In this document: positions 22,205 to 32,694 of the stretch, piece by piece
How the letters are laid out: every line of letters begins with the position of its first letter
How positions within the stretch are numbered: position 1 is the first letter of the stretch
Assembly (NCBI RefSeq): GCF_963422355.1
Contig: NC_085097.1
Span: forward strand, 2,536,001-2,600,000
Length of the DNA: 64,000 bases
DNA from: Corticium candelabrum
Lineage: Eukaryota > Porifera > Homoscleromorpha > Homosclerophorida > Plakinidae
Reading direction: 5' to 3'
Notes under the pieces: generated by a model
Seen by the model: only the letters and a program-made list of their open reading frames with translations
Told to the model about the DNA's origin: nothing
The model's database searches: none
Translations under genes and position numbers: made by a program

Positions 22205-22510
22205 GCGCTTATTTTTCTCATGGCAAAGGCACGTGGTGTCGGACAGATTGTCGTAAAATCGATTAGAAGAAAACTCAAACAAACAGGAGTTCTATCAACT
22301 CCAGACAAGAGAAAACGTAGAAGGGCTAGCAGAATTTAGCCTGACAACTTTGATCAAGAGGCTATCAGAAGGACAGTTCACAGCTTACTCGAACAAAGAA
22401 CTACCTACCATAGAAAGATTTCTTGTCAAATTTCGAGCAACGGGTACCTACCATGGAAAACCCACTTTGTACGTGTACAAGGTAATGAAACAATTGGGGT
22501 TTCGTTTATA
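22205..22510 (+). pseudogene. Tc1/mariner-type DDE_3 transposase, N-terminal HTH fragment
   Basis: The translation reads A-K-A-R-G-V-G-Q-I-V-V-K-S-I-R-R-K-L-K, then T-G-V-L-S-T-P-D-K-R-K-R-R, then F-D-Q-E-A-I-R-R-T-V-H, and after small frame changes M-K-Q-L-G-F-R. In this family the text 'G-x-L-S-T-P-G-K-K-R-x-R' follows a recognition helix, and 'M-G-F-R' precedes the catalytic domain found at 12940/14696. It is probably the start of the same kind of gene, severed from its body. Copy 2 at 26305. Confidence 0.7.
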
Positions 22511-22515
22511 AAACA

Positions 22516-23050
22516 TTTGACAACAGGTATCTCAGTTAGTCACATTTTCGGTTGTTCATCACTCCTTTACGGCATCGAGACAACATACGCTCAACGATCG
22601 CTACAAGCTGGTCATACGTCGACTTGGACTTTCGAAGACACCGGAAGTATCTCTCCGCGTCGTTCAGTCTCCTCTCCTGAAGAAGACTACAAAGCTGCCA
22701 GTGAGATCTCCATTTTCTTTAGTATGTAACTAACATGCACAAAATCGCCTGTGATGTGTCCTGATTTCTGTATTACGACGACGACGCCTGAACAACAATA
22801 ACAAAAGTAACACCTCTTCATCCATCATGCGAGCAGTGCATTCACACACGCTGTCCGTATACGAATAGTTAACTTCCAGAATGAAGTTGCGAACAATATC
22901 TAAATAGAATCAGACGCTCAAAGCCAACACAACTCGCTGCTACATGTGAACACATCAGCGTTGATGCTGAGAGTGGGACATGCAGCTGAGCGTCAGCGTC
23001 AATAAGAATGTAGCTCTATGTGCAACTTCCAAGCGCGGACATTGACTCAA
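22516..23050. other. Unassigned spacer
   Basis: A 70-residue frame at 22517-22729 has no recognisable domain. Nothing else seen. Confidence 0.4.
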
Positions 23051-23700
23051 AACCTCTGTCACGGTAGAACTCGTATCAGCATATCTTTCCAACACTCTCA
23101 GTACTTGCCGAAAAGTACTTAGCAATATGTACCAACATCTCCTCCTATGACAAAATTTTTAGTATATCCGGGAATGCAGTAATCCTGAGAGGGCTCGCAT
23201 TTTTTGGACAGAACAAGTGTTTGAAAGTGAAGAGGAGACACGGTGAAGTACAAAATGAAGCAGCGGGACAATAAAGTTTTAGTATATACACGATACAAAC
23301 AGATGGGTGTTTCAACAAACACCTACACTTATAAAAAAACTTTCAGCTAATGATGTGAAGGTGGCAATGACTATAAGTGTTGTGTGAATAAGCTCTGTTT
23401 TGGAAGATTTTCAACTTATTTGACAAGAGAATATGTTTTTCTTGCCACCAATCTGTCTGTCTTCTACACTTACTCATAGTAACAAAAGTTAACTTCAGCA
23501 TCAATAGCATTGTATGCTGATGACACTACCCACCATGTATCAATGGACTACAACAAGACACAACTTAGCGCAATATGCGTTGGCATCAGGGTCAAAGTTG
23601 AATTAATGCAGCAATCTAGTGAGTGACCAAAACTAATAATTTATAGTGGGTATGAACTACATTGTTTACAAGCACATACGCTTGTTGATATAAAAATTAG
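23051..23700 (+). pseudogene. LINE-A fragment
   Basis: Copy of the same non-LTR family. The RT box reads I-A-L-Y-A-D-D-T-T at about 23498-23525, followed by decayed sequence. It is truncated before the region seen at 20990 onward. Confidence 0.6.
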
Positions 23701-23704
23701 AGAT

Positions 23705-24000
23705 GTGGCGCCGCAAGCAGGTACTTTTTCGTTGTGACAACGCAACTGTTGTCTCGGCGCTCGCTAAATCTTTGAGCAAGGACTGACCTGCAATGCATTT
23801 CTTCGCATTCTGCAATTTGTAGCGGCGCGTTATTTGTTTTCACAGATCTCCGCTCACATCCCGGGTAAAATCAATGTGGCAGCCGATAGGCAGCCTCGCA
23901 ATAACCTGCCCGTAGTTTGCTCGGTGTTTTCACAGCTCGGCGACCAACCAACGCTAACTTCTGCCAATTTCTGGAGCTGTTTCAATTGCCAAATCTGGAT
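23705..24000 (+). pseudogene. DIRS-type retroelement RNase H fragment
   Basis: The translation gives L-F-R-C-D-N-A-T-V-V-S-A-L-A-K-S-L-S-K-D, then (one-base shift) T-C-N-A-F-L-R-I-L-Q-F, and A-H-I-P-G-K-I-N-V-A-A-D-R-Q-P-R-N-N. 'C-D-N-x-x-V-V' and 'H-I-P-G-x-x-N-x-x-A-D-x-x-S-R' are the RNase H motifs of tyrosine-recombinase (DIRS-like) retroelements. It is about 95 residues, with the catalytic S of S-R changed to P-R; RT and recombinase parts are absent. Confidence 0.65.
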
Positions 24001-24179
24001 TGGAGGTAAAAACCTGGAGATGTCGTCTATGTAGTGTATTGTGGTAATTTGTGGGTAGAGTCAATTAGAGTATGGTATACATTGTACTTGTAGTGTCAAT
24101 TTCAGTTAGCAATAACTGTTGTGTTTTTGGTGTACTCGAGTCCACGTGTACGCGTATTCCTCTCTGTCTAAAAAACATT

Positions 24180-24310
24180 ATATTACGTTACATTACATTA
24201 CATTACATTAAATTACAGTCTATGCCGTGTCAATTTGGCAAAATTAGGCAATGAGATGAGGCGATGAGATCATGCGATTAGACGATGAGATTAGGCGATG
24301 AGATCATGAA
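24180..24310. repeat. ATTAC and GATGAGAT short tandem repeats
   Basis: TTACATTACATTACATTACATTA at about 24187-24213, followed at 24249-24305 by imperfect repeats of GATGAGATTAGGC and GATGAGATCATG. Simple sequence only. Confidence 0.85.
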
Positions 24311-24830
24311 TTTCGAAAGAAAACATCATGGAGAAGCTGTTCGCAGCCTGCCTGTGCATGAAGCAATTTTGAGCAGACGTTCGGAAATTGACCAATTCAT
24401 ACCAGGACTCGGACCTGAAATTTTCATCATGGCGAAGGAGCATGATAAAGAAATGTCGAACCAGTTTACTAACGAAGGTCAAGTGCCACTTGTTGGTAAT
24501 GACGTATGAAAATACGTTACCTCAACATTTGAAGGATTATTTTCAACGGTACGTCTTAAAAGCAGGTATGTAACATGTTTTATAACTTAATCATTGACGC
24601 AACTGCATGATTACTTGGCCTTTTCAGTATATGTTAGCTGCATAAATATGCATCTACTATTTTACTCGGTTTTGTTGAAACAGATGAGAAACACCTTCGT
24701 TTGCTGTTGCAGTTTTTCAGTGGAGTATCAGCAGTCCCTCCGAAAGGATTTCAGATGCCGGATAGCATCACAGTTTCAAGTATCCGGTCACGCTACCCAA
24801 ACTGTTCCACATGTGCAATGATATTAAACA
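24285..24830 (+). pseudogene. Possible HECT-type ubiquitin-ligase-like fragment
   Basis: The first stretch (24306-24509) reads F-E-R-K-H-H-G-E-A-V-R-S-L-P-V-H-E-A and I-D-Q-F-I-P-G-L-G-P. After a gap, 24685-24830 reads H-L-R-L-L-L-Q-F-F-S-G, V-P-P-K-G-F-Q-M, I-T-V-S-S-I-R and Y-P-N-C-S-T-C-A-M. The second resembles the HECT C-lobe, where L-L-x-F-x-T-G-x-x-x-x-P-P-x-G-F precedes the catalytic Cys in a T-C-x-x-x-L context. If so, it is the only host-type domain in the window, but it could be part of a mobile element that carries such a domain. Interrupted by stops, with a possible intron near 24510-24660. Confidence 0.35.
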
Positions 24831-24834
24831 GCTG

Positions 24835-25500
24835 AGAGTTTCAGCAAACATCTACGATTACAGAAAGCTTTCAGCTAATGATGTGAAGGTGGCAATGACT
24901 ATAAGTGTTGCGTAAAATTTGTTTTAAAAAAAGATTTTCAACTTATACGACAGAATGTGTTTCTTGCCACCAATCTGTCTGTTTTCTACACTTACTCATA
25001 GTAACAAAAGTGAACTTCAGCAAAAATTGTATTGTACGCTGATGATACTACTTTCAATGTGTCTTCGACGAACATTCAACTACAACCTTACACAACTTTA
25101 CAAATATGCTTTGGCATCAAGGTCCAAATGGAAATTAAACAAAACAAAACGTGTTGGACTTAGTTCGTGGTCTAATCGTCCGCTAAGAATCACCTGGTCA
25201 TACAAAAGCACCACGATATTGAGCATTAACTTGTATTAAGACAACTACATGGTATCAACAGTCAACAATAACTAAGACGCAGTAATGCGGCAATCTGCTA
25301 AGTTGCTAAAGCAAACCATTTATGGATAGTATGTACTACATTGTTTACAAAGCTGTCCGCTTGTCAATATAAAAGTTGAGGTATGGCCAACTACTTGACA
25401 GATTACAAAAGGTGAAAACCTTTCAATTTTGGCGCCAATTTTCTTCTTTCGGCGGGAAAAGAGGTTATCAGGCAAGGTTGTTGCATGCTCTCAACGCCTC
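24835..25500 (+). pseudogene. LINE-A fragment
   Basis: Starts in the segment L-S-A-N-D-V-K-V-A-M-T-I shared by all copies. The RT box region is at about 25030-25055. It then runs K-L-N-K-T-K-R-V-G-L-S and P-L-R-I-T-W-S-Y (about 25130-25200), the part C-terminal to YADD. Several stops. Confidence 0.6.
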
Positions 25501-26304
25501 CTATCGGAACACATATGCGAGATAATGACATTGAAATCTGCGATTGAAGATATGCTGGAAGAATCCATGCTATTATGATTGAGTTTGGTGCAGGCGGAAA
25601 TGAATGTGTCCGTATGTAGACGTTAGCACGCAACCTGTTAGATGTGGTACTTAGTAAGTCGGTACAGACGATTCCTAGTGCTTAAGGAAGTAAAGAAAAG
25701 CGTCCAATCGACAGTGCTAAATTGAAGGCCATACAAAGAATGACGAATCTATATCACAGAATGACATACATGTAGTAGAAGAGCCTAACATGAATTCTCC
25801 TGTTGCAGGTCACTGATTTTTGAAGAATCTTCCGCAAGATGAAAAATGTGACTGGATGAGAATTATAAAGTTATCGTAGACAAATGTAGAGACCAGAGTA
25901 GAAAACCAAACCATCAACACATTCATGGCCATACAGGCACTGAGAGAGAGAACTAAATAGACAAAGTGTACTACTCTATTGTTGACTGGAATCTAGCTTA
26001 CGTACTTTCTTCTTTATTAAATTAAAGATACCTGTGGTATGTACAAATATATCAGAATAGCACATCTCGTCTATCCGGAGCTTCATCCCGAGGTCAAATT
26101 TGTCCTAGTACAGCCGTGACAATCCGAGTCGTGCTCTCAAGTAGATCCCGATATCGGTCCGATGCTAAAATCTCTGCAATTCCCCAAGCCCATTACGACA
26201 GAAATTTCTTGGCCCGATGTCGGATTTGCGTCGGATCCGCGTTCTCTATGCGCAGGATCACGGGTGGTACCGTAATGAAATCCGACCCGAATCTCAAGCA
26301 AACC

Positions 26305-26600
26305 CGCGCTTAATTTCTCACGGAAAAGGCCTGTGGTGTCGGACAAACTGTCGTAAAATCAATTAGAAGAAAACTCAAACAAAACAGGAGTTCTATCAAC
26401 TCCAGACAAGAGAAAACGTAGAAGGGCTAGCAGAGTTCAGCCTTACAACTTTGATCAAGAGGCTATCAAAAGGATAGTTCACAGTTTCTACTTGAACAAA
26501 CTTCTGTCAAACTTCGAGCAAAGGGTACCTATCATAGAAAACGCACCACTTTGTACGTGTACAAGGTAATAAAACAAATGGGGTTTCGTTTATAGAACAT
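26305..26600 (+). pseudogene. DDE_3 transposase N-terminal fragment, copy 2
   Basis: Equivalent to 22205-22510. It reads T-G-V-L-S-T-P-D-K-R-K-R-R-R-A-S-R, F-D-Q-E-A-I-K-R-I-V-H and, after a frame change, K-W-G-F-V-Y. Same truncation as copy 1. Confidence 0.65.
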
Positions 26601-27181
26601 TTTACAAGAAAAGGTATGTTTATGAGTAGCCTTGAGTGATCTGTAAGCGTCACTGCTGTACATAAAAAACTGCATGCTAAAAGAGAACAGATAAATAGTT
26701 CAGACAACTAAATTGTAGGATATCATCATAAGAGTCTCATCACCATGTGTCTAAAGATTGGGTTGATGAATGTGGCAAGGAGGACTCAAAGTACCCAAAC
26801 TATAGTCTTACGGTTCCCCGATGCCGGTCAGAGAGCGGCGCCAAAAGCCAAAAAGGTAACACGGTCGAACGAACCCGAAAGGGTCTCTTCGAAACACACA
26901 ATCTCGATTGAAATTATACACACACTGACACACAAATTGTACACACACTGACACACAAATTGTACACACACGGACATTTTGTCTGCATCTGGATACAGGT
27001 CGTCGCAAATGAACGAACGAAACACGAATCGCCGAAAGCGACAGCGGAGACGCAGATTTAGAAAACGACACAAACATCTCTGTCTCGAGAAGAAACGTGA
27101 ACACTTGAATAGTGAAACACTTAGCACAGATAGCGCACGGAATGATAACCACATGTATTCTATTCTCCACTTGTGATAGCC
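26601..27181. other. Unassigned, with a 23-bp minisatellite
   Basis: At 26917-26975 a unit ACACACACTGACACACAAAT(TGT) is repeated about 2.5 times. Overlapping frames on both strands in 26745-27190 look like by-products of this low-complexity sequence. Confidence 0.6.
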
Positions 27182-28000
27182 TGCTTAGCAAATCCGAGAA
27201 TGTAGTAACACTTGAAAAGTCTCACATTTTTGGTTTGAACAAGCGTTTGCAAGTGAAGAGAAGATAGGTAAAGTGGAAAATTCAGCCGCTGGCCAATGAA
27301 GCTTTACAAGTAGCAATGACTATAAGGTCTGGTAAGATTTTGAATTTATTTGACTATTTGACAAGAGAATATGTTTTTCTTTACCACCAATATATCAGTC
27401 TTTCTACACTTACTCTAAGTAACAAAAGTTAACTCCATCAATAAAATTGCGTTGTTTGCTGATGACACTACCTTCCGTGTGTCTTCGGCGATCAATAGAC
27501 TACAACAAGACACAACTTAGCAAATTATGCGTTGGCATCGGGGTCCAAGTTGAATCCAAAGAAAATAAAAAATTGACTTAATTCGCTGTCTTTTCAGACA
27601 GACTGTCTGCTAAGAAAGCACACAGATATTTGGAATAAATTTATGTCGAGACTATTAACGAAGAGTCAACAACATTTGAGACGCAGCAATGCAGCAATCT
27701 AGTGACTGGATCAATCAAATATTTATGACTGATATGAACGACATTGTTTAGAAAGCAGATCCGCTTGTTGATATAAAAATATAAAAATTTGAGGTATGGC
27801 CAAACGTTTGCCCAGACTACCAAAGGCAAAACCCTTCATTACATAAACAACTGTTCAAATTTTGGCGCAGGTATTCTCCATTCCGCGAGAGAGGGAGTTA
27901 TCAGGTGAGGTTGATGCAAACATGTTATCAGCGTAACAAATATACGAGATAATGACATCCGGATCAGCAATGGAGGAAAAACTTGAAAGGTAGCGGCACC
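27182..28000 (+). pseudogene. LINE-A fragment with best-preserved RT box
   Basis: Carries I-A-L-F-A-D-D-T-T-F-R-V-S-S-A-I-N-R-L-Q at 27446-27505, then L-A-N-Y-A-L-A-S-G-S-K-L-N-P-K-K. FADD is the catalytic box of reverse transcriptase, and 'A-S-G-x-K-L-N-P-K-K-T' is the segment that follows it in jockey/CR1-like non-LTR elements. It shows what the other, more decayed copies are. From 27552 it is also the left edge of segmental duplication copy 2. Confidence 0.75.
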
Positions 28001-28655
28001 TTACTTCAACGATCGAGTTTCTCTTTACCGAAGTGCTTGATTGGCTTGTAACCTAGATAATCTTGATGCAATTGTCACATCGCGTTGCGATTTTTTCATG
28101 TGCTTATCTAGTCTGTATTTAACGATGTAGAATAATTTGGTTAATGTCTAGGCTCTGGGTACTATTTTCTCCTAATCTTGCCAAAGGTAAGCTAAAACGG
28201 TCTGAATCTCTCTCGTACTCGTTTTAGTGCTAAAACATGGTACAGACGGTAACATGTATCTGCTAGCATGATGCTTGCACCGTTTCATTTGGTGTGGATG
28301 GCAGTATGGCGTAGAGACAAGCCTATTAAAATTAATCACTTACGCGATAGTTTTACGACACACAAAATTGTTACTGTCTGAATTTTACTAGTATGCACTC
28401 AGACTTCCTTAGCACCAGTCAGCTCCGTCCTGAAGTGGACATCACATTCAACGAAAGTGTACTAGCCTACCGACTCAATTACATTTAGGCGTACAAGCAT
28501 AAAAACCTATTTATATTGCGATGAACCTTGGAAAAGCACACTGCTACGCATGTGGAGTAACGGAGTTGTACACGTTCCCTTGTGTCTGATTCTGCACGTG
28601 CATGGGTGGAGCAAACGAAGTCTTTTGATTTAATTGATTTGAACTTTTCCCAACT
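28001..28655. other. Unassigned duplicated DNA
   Basis: Counterpart of 10251-10900; nothing recognised. Confidence 0.5.
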
Positions 28656-28669
28656 GTCTATGTGAATAC

Positions 28670-29080
28670 ATGTCGACGTTTGCTTCATCTCAATCTCCTG
28701 CTTTCCAAGAAGCAGTTGGTGCCGTTAAGTCAAAACCTTTATCAGTCCGTCAAGCAGCGAAGATCTATGGCTGTGCTACAACTCTTTACAGCCACGTCCG
28801 TGTTGATAAACACCAGCAAACTGGCAGGCTTACAACGCTTTCAGAGCTAGGAGAGAGGTAGTGGTTCGTGCATACATAGCTCCAGGAACATTTGGCTACC
28901 CAGCTGCACTTGACATGGTTGGCCGTATGCTCAAGCAATATCGAGAAGACGTTGGTTGTCAAATCTCGCTTCCATCAGGCGAGCCATCAAAAAAGTGATG
29001 GAGCGCTTTCGTCAAACGTTGACCAGGAACTAACTGAAAGGAAACCACAGCATCTAGCTTTCCAAAGAGCCAAGTATTGA
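28670..29080 (+). pseudogene. pogo/Jerky-type transposase N-terminus, copy 2
   Basis: Same psq helix-turn-helix (K-P-L-S-V-R-Q-A-A-K-I-Y-G-C-A-T) and CENP-B-like tail (E-L-T-E-R-K-P-Q-H-L-A-F-Q-R-A-K) as 10915-11335. One codon of the ACA repeat is missing. Catalytic domain absent in both. Confidence 0.7.
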
Positions 29081-29089
29081 ACCCATAAC

Positions 29090-29660
29090 CTTCCGAACGC
29101 AGACATTGACTCAAAACCTCTGTCACGGTAGAACTCGTATCAGCATGCATATCTTTCCAACACTCACAGTACTTGCCGAAAAGCATTTAGCAATATACCA
29201 CCATCTCCTGCTGTGACAAACTGTTTATATCCAAGAATGGAGAAATCCCGAAAGGGCTCGTATTGTCTGGACCTGAAGAACCGTTTGAAAGTGAAGAGGA
29301 GATGGGGTGAGGCAAAAAATAAAGCCGCGAAACAATGAAGTTTTAGTATATACGAGATATAAACAGCTGTGTGTTTCAGCAAAAACCTACACTTACAGAA
29401 GCTTTCAGCTAATGATGTGAAAGTGGCAATGACTATAAGTGCTGTGTAAATACGCTTTGTTTTGGAAAGATTTTCAAATCATTTGACAATACAATATGTT
29501 TTTTGCCACAAATCTGTCTGTCTTTCTACACTTACTCATAGTAGCGAAAGTTAACTTCAGCATCAATAGCATTGTATGCTGATGACACTACCCTCCGTGT
29601 ATCAATAGACTAAAACAAGACACAACTTAGCGCAATATGCGTTGGCATCAAGGTCAAAGT
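29090..29660 (+). pseudogene. LINE-A fragment
   Basis: Counterpart of 11340-11925. Here the RT box still reads I-A-L-Y-A-D-D-T-T (29567-29593), so the change in copy 1 came after the duplication. Confidence 0.65.
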
Positions 29661-29669
29661 TAGACTCGT

Positions 29670-30715
29670 ATTCTGACGTAGCGTGACCAGGGCCTCTAAC
29701 AATTAGATACCGCTCGCTCCATTTGTTCTTTGGCGCTGCTTGTAATCAGAGTCTTATGCAACTTTGAGACTGCATCTATAGCTGGCGCAGCCCGGCCTGT
29801 ACATAAGAGTATTTACTTCGCAATCCCGCCTATTCCTTGTGCATGCATTCCAAGCAAGACAAGTGTTGCTGGCGCTGTTCATACGCAGCGGAGACGTCCC
29901 CCGCATTACGGCGAGCCCCGTACCACTTTTGAAGAATATCACATGATGCAAATGCCGTTGGGCCAATCCGCCGTACCACTTTGTGAGTGCTCCACCGCCT
30001 CTGGCTGTTGTACGGTCACTCACGGCAGCAAGAGTAGTACTGCATGAGTAGTCCGCATGAGCGTTGGTGCTGTTTGAGTGCCTAATTGGCGACTTGCACT
30101 TACAACATTGAACGTTGTTCTTAAGTTTTAGATGAATAGAAAACTACAATGGACAGAAGAAATGGAGCAGGTATAAAGCATGGTTCACAAAATGTACCGT
30201 TTACTTCAGGAGTGAATGAGTACCTCATTTCAAGATGGTTGCAGGACATGCAAACGAAGGCGTGTTTTTAACCATTTAGTGTACCCGGACTGGACTACAG
30301 TACAGTTTGTACCAGACAATCCTAGACCGTGTTTTTATGCTAGATTGATTGGGCCAAGTTCATTCAGGGGCGCGCGATTTTCCGCAGATTTCTACTAGCA
30401 GTAGCCTGTCCTCAGCGGCATGCCAATCACATTTTGGAGCTTGCCTTCTACAATAAGATTTTGCCGCCTAACTGAAGGGCACCTATATTGTGAAACAGAG
30501 CTATCAATGTGCAATTCAAATCTACCCGAAGGGCACGAACAGTAGTTAAAGGTAACTTCATTTGACATCTTCAGTAATTTTATAGAATTACATAATTTTA
30601 TAAGTGAAGCATTTTCTATAATACTGAACAACACAAATGCAGCACACGTGTACAGCTGACAGAGTGAATTTGGCAGAGTACTATTCAGCTGATTGCGTAA
30701 AAGTTTGATTCTACT
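29670..30715. other. Unassigned duplicated DNA
   Basis: Counterpart of 11930-12935. No confident coding region. Confidence 0.45.
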
Positions 30716-30957
30716 GACGTTACAAAATGTAGACTACCCCTATGGTAGATCAACACTATACAAAACAGTCAGGAAGATGAGGTTTAGGTACAAAGACATA
30801 AAAAGAAGACTGCACTGTATGAGCAATACAAAATCATCGATGCACGTCATGAGTACATCAGGAAAATCCTGACTTTCCGTTCTGAGGGCAAGCCAATAGT
30901 CTACCTCGACAAGACCTGGCTCAATGCACATCATACTCGTGCGTATTGCTCAAACAA
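30716..30957 (+). pseudogene. DDE_3 transposase, central part, copy 2
   Basis: Same as 12940-13212, including Y-L-D-K-T-W-L-N-A-H-H-T. It is cut at 30958 by the mariner insertion, at the same TA as in copy 1, so the insertion preceded the duplication. Confidence 0.75.
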
Positions 30958-30960
30958 CTA

Positions 30961-32351
30961 CAGTGTGTTTCAAAAGTAACATACCCGTATATTATTGAAA
31001 TACATTATGACAATAATTGTATATCTAAAGAGAATAATGCTTACATTTATTGCCCAAAATATATCTTTATAATAACAAAAACAGTTTTCATTTCAAATGT
31101 GGTGGATTGTCACTTTATGACGTCATAATAGTACGCCATGGCAACATAAATACTTGGCACCTTTAGTATAAAAGTGGAAAGAAAATTAATGATCTTAAGT
31201 CCAGTTTTCATGCCCATACAGGATGCCTTTGTCTTTAGAAGAGCGATTTTTTTTGGTTAAGGAAGTGTACAGTCATGGTGGAAAATATTCCAAAGAAGTT
31301 CAGAATATTTTCAAAGAAAACTTTGGAGAGGAACAACTTCCTGATCGACATTGTGTTGATGCATTAATGAAGAAATTCGAGCAAACTGGAAGCATGCAGG
31401 ATCGACCTCGTAGTGGCCGTCCTTCAGTTATAAATAACGAAGCATTACGAGATGTCACGAAGAAACTTGATAGGAGCCCGCATAAATCTCTGAGACGTCT
31501 TTCACAGGAAGTTGGTATGTCGTTAACATCAACCTACAGAGCAGTTAAGAAGCAGAAGTTCTTCCCTTACAAAGTTAGTGCCGTCCATGAACTCAAGGCA
31601 CAAGACACCGAAAAGCGAGTAAGCTTCTGTCGTTGGTTTCAACAATTCATCGACATGAATGGAGAAAATATCTTGAATGATACATTCTTTACTGATGACG
31701 CATGGTTTCATTTATCTGGCTATACGAACAGGCAGAATTCGAGATCATGGGCAACTGAAAATCCCCATGAAATATTCGAGAAGCCGCTTCATGACCAAAA
31801 GATCGGTGTCTCGTGTGCAGTATCCAGGAGCCGTATCATTGGGCCAATCTTCTTCGACAGCACCGTTAACTCTGATCGGTATATTAAGAACATTTTTGTT
31901 CCGTTTTCTGAACAACTTACAGCATCAGAAAAGCAAAGAACATGGTTCCAACAAGATGGCGCCACTACTCATACTGCACGAGCTACGATGACAGCCGTCC
32001 GCAAGGTATTCGGTGAACGCGTCATTTCACAAGATTTATGGCCACCACGCTCACCAGACCTGACGCCACCGGATTTTTACCTTTGGGGAAAATTGAAAGA
32101 TCTTGTTTATGCTGACAATCCTCGTTCAATCAATGATCTTAAACATAATATCAGACAAATCATTTGCCGATATCAGATGTGAGGAACTGCACCGAGTCTT
32201 CAGCAGCCTGCGTCGGAGAGTCGAACTCTGTCTCCAAGTGGATGGCTCACATTTCCAGCAACTGTTATGATTAGTTAATGTAGCAAATATTTCTAATTAT
32301 AAATATTTTTAATTATAAATACTTTCGGTATGTTACTTTTAAAACATCTTG
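30961..32351 (+). mobile_element. mariner-like transposon, copy 2 (full-length)
   Basis: Left TIR CAGTGTGTTTCAAAAGTAAC follows TA at 30959-30960. The right TIR ends ...AAAACATCTTG followed by TG (mutated TA). Length 1,391 bp. Confidence 0.9.
31223..32182 (+). pseudogene. mariner-like transposase, almost intact
   Basis: A 319-residue frame. An N-terminal helix-turn-helix region (residues about 5-115; L-S-L-E-E-R-F-F-L-V-K-E-V-Y resembles the DUF4817-type HTH of Tc1/mariner relatives) is followed by the catalytic core: F-T-D-D-A-W-F-H (Asp158), W-F-Q-Q-D-G-A (Asp245), and S-P-D-L-T-P-P-D-F-Y-L-W (Asp284). By the mariner alignment, 38 residues separate the last two, more than the 34 of classical mariner. 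The extra T at about 32162 relative to copy 1 shifts the frame and replaces the last ~35 residues. It probably made a cut-and-paste transposase acting at TA sites. Copy 1 has E where this copy has the second D of T-D-D-A. Confidence 0.85.
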
Positions 32352-32694
32352 TGAAATAGAGAATAGGGATAATCATTTGGCGGATGAGAACAGTTGACTG
32401 AAGAAAATTGCTATTTTAGATTATTGGCTAGCTGTAAACTTTAGCATCCTACCTTGCTTGATGCCAAATATCAGCATTTTTGTTCGTCGAGAAAACGTCC
32501 CAAAAAATTGTTGAACACGACTAGTCGTCACCGGAGCAGGTGTTTATAAGTCACGTGACTAACATAAATCAAATTTTTGAGCCGTTAGAAAGGAAAAATC
32601 GGCAAAAAACGATCAAGTAAGGTTTATTAATCCGGGCATTTACTTCTAAGCACGCTAAAATGACGTAAATCGCTATTGCGCAACCGTCAGATCC
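32352..32694. other. 5' flank of the Mutator-like gene
   Basis: Between mariner and the next gene. About 20 bases match copy 1 (14469-14490), then the sequence diverges where the insertion begins near 32370. No TIR found. Confidence 0.45.

Larger units (their letters stand above)
20515..22515 (+). repeat. Duplicated block B, copy 1
   Basis: Matches 24835-26600 in the same order, including the LINE-A 3' part, an unassigned middle, a minus-strand-open stretch at about 22036-22308, and a DDE_3-type N-terminal fragment. Confidence 0.75.
24835..26600 (+). repeat. Duplicated block B, copy 2
   Basis: Second copy of 20515-22515, differing by scattered substitutions and small indels. Confidence 0.75.

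Noticed and set aside
22036..22308. Minus-strand protein-coding gene
   Set aside because: Repeated at 26137 with frame-changing indels, and no known domain. It is an open shadow of a duplicated repeat.
24180..24310. CRISPR-like array
   Set aside because: Repeats are 5-13 bases and contiguous or imperfect; no spacers, and the sequence is eukaryotic.
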